A stretch of 27,574 nt of DNA, taken from the NCBI GenBank assembly GCA_016098155.1, contig JAAAJB010000479.1, positions 1 to 27,574 on the forward strand, given 5' to 3'. This document shows positions 21,803 through 27,574 of the stretch, piece by piece. The notes below the pieces were generated by a model. That model made no database searches, was not told the DNA's origin, and was given only the letters and a program-made list of their open reading frames with translations. The position numbers and the translations under genes were made by a program. The DNA is from Actinomortierella ambigua. Lineage: Eukaryota; Mortierellomycota; Mortierellomycetes; Mortierellales; Mortierellaceae. Position 1 is the first letter of the stretch. Each line of letters opens with the position of its first letter.

Positions 21803-21880
21803 CAAGGAATCTTTGTCTCTTCATTCACACCTATTGGCATCTCACTACATTCTACACTCCCATCTCTCTCACTTGCAATC

Positions 21881-24800
21881 ATGAACCCACAAGAAAAACT
21901 CGAGGTACAGTTCATGCCAACGTTCATTGTGTGCTCCGTTGGTGAAAGAAACGAGTTCTCGGTACTAGCGTGTGTGTGTGCTGCTAAAATGACCTTTTAT
22001 CTCCATCTCTCTCACACTCTATCTCTCTCTCTCTGTCTCTCTGTCTCTCTCTCTACAAATGGAATATATCCCATCTTTCCTCTCTACGTGTTCGATCCTA
22101 GGCAATGTTTTGCCCACGACTCGACTCTGCTCTGGTTGCTTCAATCTACAACGACATGGGTGATTTTGCAGCCTGTATACCCATCCTCTCTGCACTCGCC
22201 AAGGCTGCCATCTCAGACGATGAAGATGAAGAGTATGACGACCCAGTCAAAGACGAGACACCTCTCTCCCAGAGCAACAACATCTCTCCATCTGCAAACA
22301 ACAACAAGAAGAAGCTGCCCGCCAAGAAGAAGGGTACCAACAACATTAGCCACGCTTCGACAACCAACACCACCACCACTACTACTACGACTAGGGGAAA
22401 GAACCGCAACCCCAAGACCGGCACGGTGGAGCCAGAGGCACCCACCACCCCATACGAACAAGTGGCTCACCACCCACTCAAGGAAAAGATCCTGCTCTGG
22501 ACTGAAAACGTCGCCGCGAGCCAATCCACCCACGCGACATCAGCACCCCCTACCCCTGCATCATCTTCATCCTCATCCTCCGCGGGTGTTCAATATCTTC
22601 CATCCCCAGCCTCGGTTCAGCCTCTCACAGCCCCTGCAGGATTCAAAGGATTCAAGCCCTCAAATTCCAAAGTCCAGGTCCTCGCCCGCTCAACCCTCGG
22701 CTCGACCTTGCCCTCCACTGCTGCTTCTGCTACCGACGCTGCTGCTACAAGCAACAACACCCCGGCTGCTCGACTCAAGGCCGTCCGCAACCCCAACTTT
22801 CAACGGGATGTCGCGTCCGTCGACACTGTAGAGTCGCCATCTTCTTCTTCCGACGAGCAAGAGGAAGAAGACGAAGAAACACGCTTGGATGACACGTATA
22901 GCATCTCCAACTCGGACGTGGCTTCGACTTCGACCACCTCAGCATCTGCCACAGCGACAGCTTCAAAGAAGAAGAACCGACGGAGTGGTCGAGGCAAAAA
23001 GGACAAGAAGAAACGCGAGGCACTTCGCGCTCAGGCTGCAGCCAATTCAGCCAATGCAGTAGCAGAATCTTTAAGCCTCTTTCCATCCTGGGCACCATTG
23101 CCACCAGCACCGCCGCCGCCGCCACTTATGTCTTGGAAGAAAGACAGAGGGGGCGACAGTGGTGGTGGTGGCGGTGGCGGTGGATGGGGGGGATGGCAGC
23201 AGCAGCAACAACAAAAGCAGCAGCAACAACAACATCAGAAACAACGGGAGATGGACGAGATGGCTTCCTTATTAGACACCGCCACTCGATTATCATCCGT
23301 TCAACTGCACCATGAACCACAGCAGCTCAATGGCTCGCATGGCGGCGTGGACGAAGATGATGATGACGACGACGACGACACTGACGACGACGACGACGAG
23401 GATGGTGGCGAGGAAGACGAGGGCGACGACAACGATCAGGCAGGATCACCCACGACAACGGGAACGACTCTGGACACCAAACGCCGTGAGCAGGTCTCGT
23501 TCCTGCGGAGCTGTTTCCCAGACAAGGACCATTCGAGCGCGTACTTGACACAATGTCTGCAGGAGAGCCGGTGGGACATTGAGGCCGCAGTGGAGTTGAT
23601 TCTGAGCAGGATGTTTTTGGAGAACGAACAGGTCGAGACGTCGTCGTCTGGATCGAACCTGTCGGCCCAGTCGCGAGCCACTACGGATTCTTCATGGACG
23701 ACAGTGAGCAGTAACAGCAACGGTAGCAATGCAGCGACAGCGGGCAGTGGATCGAACGATGATCGGTGGATGTATGGGACGTCAAAGAAGGGAGGCAAAA
23801 ACAGAGCTCAATATCGCCGCATTTTGCTAGAGTCTACCAATGCAAACACGACAGCCACTGCAACAACAGCAACAGCAGCTGGGTTTGATACTCTGTCCAA
23901 TACGCTGACAGGCCAGGACGCCATCTGGCTTCTGCAGCAACAGCAACAGCACGCCGCCACTGGCTCTGGCTCTGGCTCTGGCAACGACTGGACGGTGTTT
24001 GAGCACCAGATCCAGAACCTGATGACAACCTTCTACCTCCTCCCACGCAAGACCATCGTCGCCACCTTCCACGCCCAGGGCGCCAACTTGATCCGGACCA
24101 TAGAGGCCCTGGAGGCACGACAGCGGGAACAGGCACTAGCTCAACAAGCTCGAGGAGGAGGAGGAGGAGGAGGCCGCAACAAGAACAACAACAACATCAA
24201 CCACCAGCATCGACAGGAAGCGCTGATCGAGGCCAGCGAGCAATTTGACACCAAGCTGGCCCAGCTGGTCGAGATGTTTCCGGGTCACGCTGTCGGAGGA
24301 CTCAAAAAGTTTTTGGTCTACAGCCAGGGCAATGTCCAGGAGGCGATGAACGCTGTTCTGGCTGCTGGATTTGCTGACGAAGATCTTCGCCCTTCAGCAT
24401 TGGCGGCAGCAGCAGCTGCTAATGGTGGTGGGGCGACAACAACAACAACATCGGTGACCACAGAGTATGTGCCGCTACCAGTCGAGATCCGGTACAAGAA
24501 CGACCGCAACGGAGCGCCGATCAAGGCCAGTCTGCTGACAGAGGCGACGGGTAGTCAAAGTAGTGGGGGGTGGTCACGATCGTCGTTGGCCCAGCTGCCG
24601 TCGACGACGAACCCGTTCCCTCAGGGGGTGAGGTCGTCGCTGAACAATACGTTGTTGGAAAAGTCGAATGCAGAGCTTTACAACGACGAGGATGACCCTG
24701 TGTGGTGTCGTCACCAGGCGCATGAGGTGTTGCAGCAACGGAACGAACTATTCCGCAAGGCGGCCAAGGCGTATCAGCATTCCAAGGGCAAGGGCGCTGG

Positions 24801-25499
24801 CATGGGCGGGATCGCGGCGTATTATGCGGATGAAGGGAAGAAGCTGGATGTGATGGGCAAGAAGCTGCATATGAGGGCGGCGAGAGCGGTCGTTCAGCAG
24901 CATCGGTAAGGAACATGCATGGATCAGGGAAGGAGGAGTAGGGGGGAGGACTGAATGAACATGTTTGGTTTGTGAAAAGAAAGAGAGAAAGAGAACAGGA
25001 ACTGACACTTTTTTCTTCTTCTTCTTTGAAAAATAGTCTGGAGAACAATGATGTTAATTTGGTCGACTTGCACGGATTGACGATCTCAGAGGCCCAAACG
25101 GTCGTTCGAGAGGCTGTGACTGAATGGTTTGCCCGCTCAACCATGCAAGCCAGTATGTGCGACGTTTTTTTTTTTTATGTCCGCATATCAAGGAAGCTCT
25201 TCCCTACTTTTTTTGCACGATAAAAAAAGGAGTAGCGGACCAACTCACTCATCCATGGTTCTCTCCTCTTCCCCTTCCTTTTCTTCTTCTTTTTCTCCTT
25301 CACCTCCGTCTTAGATCGAATCACCGCGCGCCCGCTACGCATCGTGACAGGTGTGGGCAGCCACTCCAAGGACCGGATCGCGCGCCTGTACCCGTCGATC
25401 CTGAGCATGCTCCAAAAGGATGGGTGGCGGATCGAGACCGAGAGTGGTGTCATTCTCGTCAAGGGCGTTGCGCGTCTTGTCACTACCAGTCGCAAATAG
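21881..25499 (+). CDS. CUE-DUF1771-Smr domain protein (Cue2/N4BP2-like)
   Basis: Four exons, 21881-21904, 22102-24905, 25037-25152 and 25315-25499, give 1042 residues; junctions are phase 0, CG|T and A|AT. The first coding exon has only 8 codons. Domains: a helical CUE-like segment at about 15-45 (LDSALVASIYNDMGD); a CUE domain at about 470-515 (FLRSCFPDKDHSSAYLTQCL...WDIEAAVELIL); a further CUE-like segment at about 636-685; another at about 723-763 (LAQLVEMFPG...GNVQEAMNAVLAA); DUF1771 at about 874-940 (HEVLQQRNELFRKAAKAYQ...AAYYADEGKKLD); and a C-terminal Smr domain (943-1042) with VDLHGLTISEA (Asp953, His955) and VTGVGSHSKDR. Between them lie Ser, Gln, Gly and long Asp/Glu runs. Yeast Cue2 has the CUE-CUE-DUF1771-Smr order and cleaves mRNA at stalled ribosomes in no-go decay; N4BP2 and NONU-1 are relatives. 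The DxH motif is kept, so nuclease activity is plausible. It is more than twice the length of yeast Cue2 because of the low-complexity inserts. Confidence 0.88.
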
Positions 25500-25546
25500 A
25501 TTGTACCCTTCCTAGCCCCACCTTACTCACCCCCACCCCCTACCCA

Positions 25547-25550
<4 letters not shown>

Positions 25551-25596
<46 letters not shown>
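25551..25596. repeat. (TC)23 microsatellite
   Basis: Forty-six uninterrupted bases of TC start about 50 bases past the stop codon of the Smr protein gene, so the repeat is probably in the 3' UTR. Confidence 0.92.
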
Positions 25597-25599
<3 letters not shown>

Positions 25600-26392
25600 C
25601 TGCCACTCCTTCCTAGATATCTCAATAGATGTGAAGAAAAGAACATTTATAGATGGGGGGGGGGGCAGGAAGGTCTAAACTATGTCTCATCAAAAGTTTG
25701 GATACCTGTGACATAAAAAGCCTTTTATAGGAGCTTTTGTATTTGTGGGTTGAGGAGGTATGGGGATGTTTGGTCGATTTCACTCATAGACTACCAGAGG
25801 TACTGCAAGTACTGGAAAGAGGTTAAAGATATGTACTCACTCCTCCTTCCTTCGGTACCGTTTCTCAATGTCATCTTTGTAGTTGACGATGTGAAACATG
25901 ACTCCAAATAGCATTGAAGGCTCTCTCGGTGGGATTACGTACCCTGGTTTCGTCTCTTCCCTTTGCCCATTCCCTGCATAACTACTTGGGCGATTCTCGG
26001 TATAAGGCCAGGGAGGGGAGTGTTTGCCGTCGATGTGTGCGTGTGCCCTCGAGGGAGTGGGGTGGGCTTAGCGTCCAAGAAGATCGGCCATTGAACAAGA
26101 GCAGGATGTTTAAGAGGAGCCTAACACAGGCAGAAGCAGCGAGTTATTTTTTTTATGGCCAATATGAACCGTTGTGAACCGTTTTTGGTTGTAGTCTCCC
26201 TTTTTCTCGCATACCTCCCCAAACCCTTATATTACACCTCTGTCGCTTTCTTCTTTCTTTCCAGCTTCACAAAAAAAAACCATCTTTCGGCTGTGCATTC
26301 GCCACAGTTGCCCTTCCAGCACTTCATGCATCTGTCTTCCTCCCCTAGACAATATTTGACGACCCATTACCAGTAGCGCTCTTTGCCTTCGA

Positions 26393-26398
26393 TATATA
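26393..26398 (+). promoter_or_regulatory. Candidate TATA box of the deacetylase gene
   Basis: TATATA lies about 130 bases upstream of the ATG at 26527, followed by CT-rich sequence typical of fungal leaders. Supported by motif and position only. Confidence 0.4.
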
Positions 26399-26526
26399 GA
26401 CCCATTCCTATCATCCTTTTTCTCCTTTCACTCCTCCTCCTTTTTTTTGCCACCCGGTCCAGCGAAGCCTTCTTTTTTCTTTGTAACTTCACCACAGTTG
26501 ATTTTACATTTGGTCGAAATCCAACC

Positions 26527-27443
26527 ATGACGGAAAAGTCCAATAACCAGCCTATGCAGCTCAAGAACAAGATCCTAATTGCGATCGTTGTTCTTGTCGT
26601 TGCCGCGGGTGTTGCCATTGGAATTGTCTTTGGTCTGAAGAGCCAGAATGCCACCAACGGCCAAAACATAAAGTCGGGATTCAATGCGGAACTTTCTGAG
26701 CCCGTGGGTCACAGTGGCAACAATGGCATGCCCCCCAAGCTCACCAATGGCACCATGATCAACGGCGTTCTCTTCCCCTTCTACGTCTTGGATGGACCCA
26801 CCCCCGAGCCCGTTACCATTCCCGGCACTGTGTACACCAACTGCAAAGTTCCCGGCACCTTTTCGGTTTCATTCGATGACGGTCCCTCGAAAGTAAGTTC
26901 CCCCCCCCCTCCCTACTTTTTTCTGTTTGTTTTTTACTACGTACACGTCCTAGAAATAGTCGTACTCTACCTACCACGCAAGGAATACCCACCACACAAG
27001 AAAGCTACCACTCACCCCCCCCCCAAGATTGACTTGTGCATGTCACGCGGAGAGCAAAAAAAAACATAGCTGGGATACCAGGTCCTTGTTTTCCGTGTTT
27101 GTCCTTAACAGACAATGCCGTTGTAGTCCAGCACCACCTCCTCCTCCAATGTAGTTGAGGCCCATCACTAACCTCTTGTTTGTTTGTGCCCCACTTTTTC
27201 CCCCACCAGCACACACCCGCTCTGTTGGATCTCCTCGAGAAGGAGAACATCACAGTGACCTTCTTTGTCAATGGCAACAACGGTGGCTGTATTTATCAGA
27301 GAAAAGAAATTCTCCAGCGCGCCTATAAGTCGGGCCACCAGATTGGTAAGTTTTTATTATTATTCTGTTTGCTTGCATTTGTTTGATTGTTGTCAGCATC
27401 TCCTGCTCCCAAGGAGGTGATCTCCAAATACAAAAGGTCCTAA
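26527..27443 (+). CDS. Polysaccharide (chitin) deacetylase-like, membrane-anchored, truncated
   Basis: Exons 26527-26892 and 27210-27345 join in phase 0; a third, from 27397, continues from G|CA but stops after 14 codons at 27441-27443. The start is the ATG at 26527. Residues 15-36 form a strong hydrophobic segment after a short basic-polar tail, so the protein is a type II membrane protein with the enzyme outside the cytoplasm. The NodB domain begins at about 110: FSVSFDDGPSKHT carries the DD metal and catalytic motif (Asp117/118), then LLDLLEKENITVTFFVNGN and RAYKSGHQIA. Family members continue with SHTxxH metal ligands, then RxPY and later motifs. Here the frame reads SPAPKEV and ends, so two metal ligands and most of the domain are missing. 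Established role: deacetylation of chitin to chitosan in fungal walls. The loss sits within about 170 bases of the window's T-rich end, so a low-quality contig end is likelier than a true pseudogene. Confidence 0.75.
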
Positions 27444-27546
27444 CAATGGGTGCGACAAAAACTGTTTCCTATACTCCTACTTGTGGGATTAAAAAAAAAA
27501 AAAACCTAATAAAAAAAGGGGGGTGACTTAAAGGGTTTTGGAACCC

Positions 27547-27574
27547 TTTTTTTTTTTTTTTTTTTTTTTTTTGG
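27547..27574. repeat. Terminal poly(T) run at the window edge
   Basis: Twenty-six T residues then GG end the window, preceded by GGGTTTTGGAACCC and by A14 and A7 runs (27491-27504, 27511-27517). The composition suggests a low-coverage contig end. Confidence 0.85.

Larger units (their letters stand above)
21208..21880. other. Intergenic region and 5' leader of the Smr protein gene
   Basis: This region follows the CAP-like stop and precedes the Smr protein start codon. The first half has no recognisable feature. The second half contains a TATA-like element and a CA-rich leader. I see no gene or RNA. Confidence 0.5.
25500..26526. other. Intergenic region with CT microsatellite
   Basis: About 1 kb lies between the Smr protein stop and the deacetylase start codon. 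It contains the CT repeat, a G9 run near 25656 and otherwise unremarkable sequence. A pyrimidine-rich leader precedes the ATG at 26527. The short frames here lack domain character. Confidence 0.5.

Noticed and set aside
26383..26526. Upstream extension of the deacetylase frame (hydrophobic leader)
   Set aside because: No ATG opens it. It is T-rich leader sequence that is open by chance, and the ATG at 26527 gives a sensible membrane anchor.
1..27574. tRNA, rRNA, CRISPR arrays, transposons, terminal inverted repeats
   Set aside because: I looked for T-loop-like GGTTCNANTCC motifs, regular spaced repeats and transposase or reverse transcriptase motifs by eye and found none convincing. A tRNAscan or Rfam search would be decisive.

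Overview
The window is nuclear DNA of an intron-rich fungus. Its genes carry short spliceosomal introns (about 50 to 520 bases) with GT...AG ends. The donors are mostly GTAAGT/GTATGT-like, and the acceptors lie behind pyrimidine-rich tracts. Coding regions are full of Asn, Gln, His and Ser homopolymers, and intergenic DNA is rich in CT, CA and poly(A)/poly(T) tracts. An MTA9/METTL14-like MT-A70 protein, a TKL-type kinase fused to ankyrin repeats, a chitin-deacetylase-like gene and a Cue2-type Smr protein together suggest an early-diverging fungus (Mucoromycota/Mortierellomycota). The taxon is inferred from gene content and style, not from a marker gene. A run of ten Ns (12359-12368) and a low-complexity, T-tailed end (27547-27574) suggest a draft contig whose right edge is a contig end.

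Layout, left to right. (1) 211-1242 (+): small multi-pass membrane protein, DUF7719-like. (2) 1615-3414 (-): MT-A70 methyltransferase-like protein with DPPL in place of DPPW. (3) 3689-5048 (+): cytochrome b5 domain protein, divergent from gene 2 over 274 bases. (4) 5176-6543 (-): intronless HAD-like hydrolase. (5) 7446-10185 (-): methylmalonate-semialdehyde dehydrogenase, with a possible extra 5' exon at 10321-10431 that would supply a mitochondrial presequence. (6) A long stretch without a gene (to 13447) holding the assembly gap. (7) 13448-18933 (+): protein kinase, proline-rich linker and ankyrin repeats in one 1485-residue protein. (8) 19817-21207 (+): small CAP/cofactor-C-like beta-helix protein. 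(9) 21881-25499 (+): CUE-DUF1771-Smr protein of the Cue2/N4BP2 type. (10) 26527 to about 27443 (+): membrane-anchored polysaccharide (chitin) deacetylase, broken off just before its metal-binding HxxxH motif near the contig end.

I rebuilt the gene models by hand from splice signals and reading-frame continuity. In each complete model the exon lengths sum to a multiple of three with no internal stop. The genes do not form an obvious pathway or cluster. The most interesting items are the MTA9-like protein (possible partner of a DNA or RNA adenine methyltransferase), the kinase-ankyrin fusion, the Cue2-like nuclease candidate and the hidden presequence exon. I found no mobile element, CRISPR array, rRNA or convincing tRNA.
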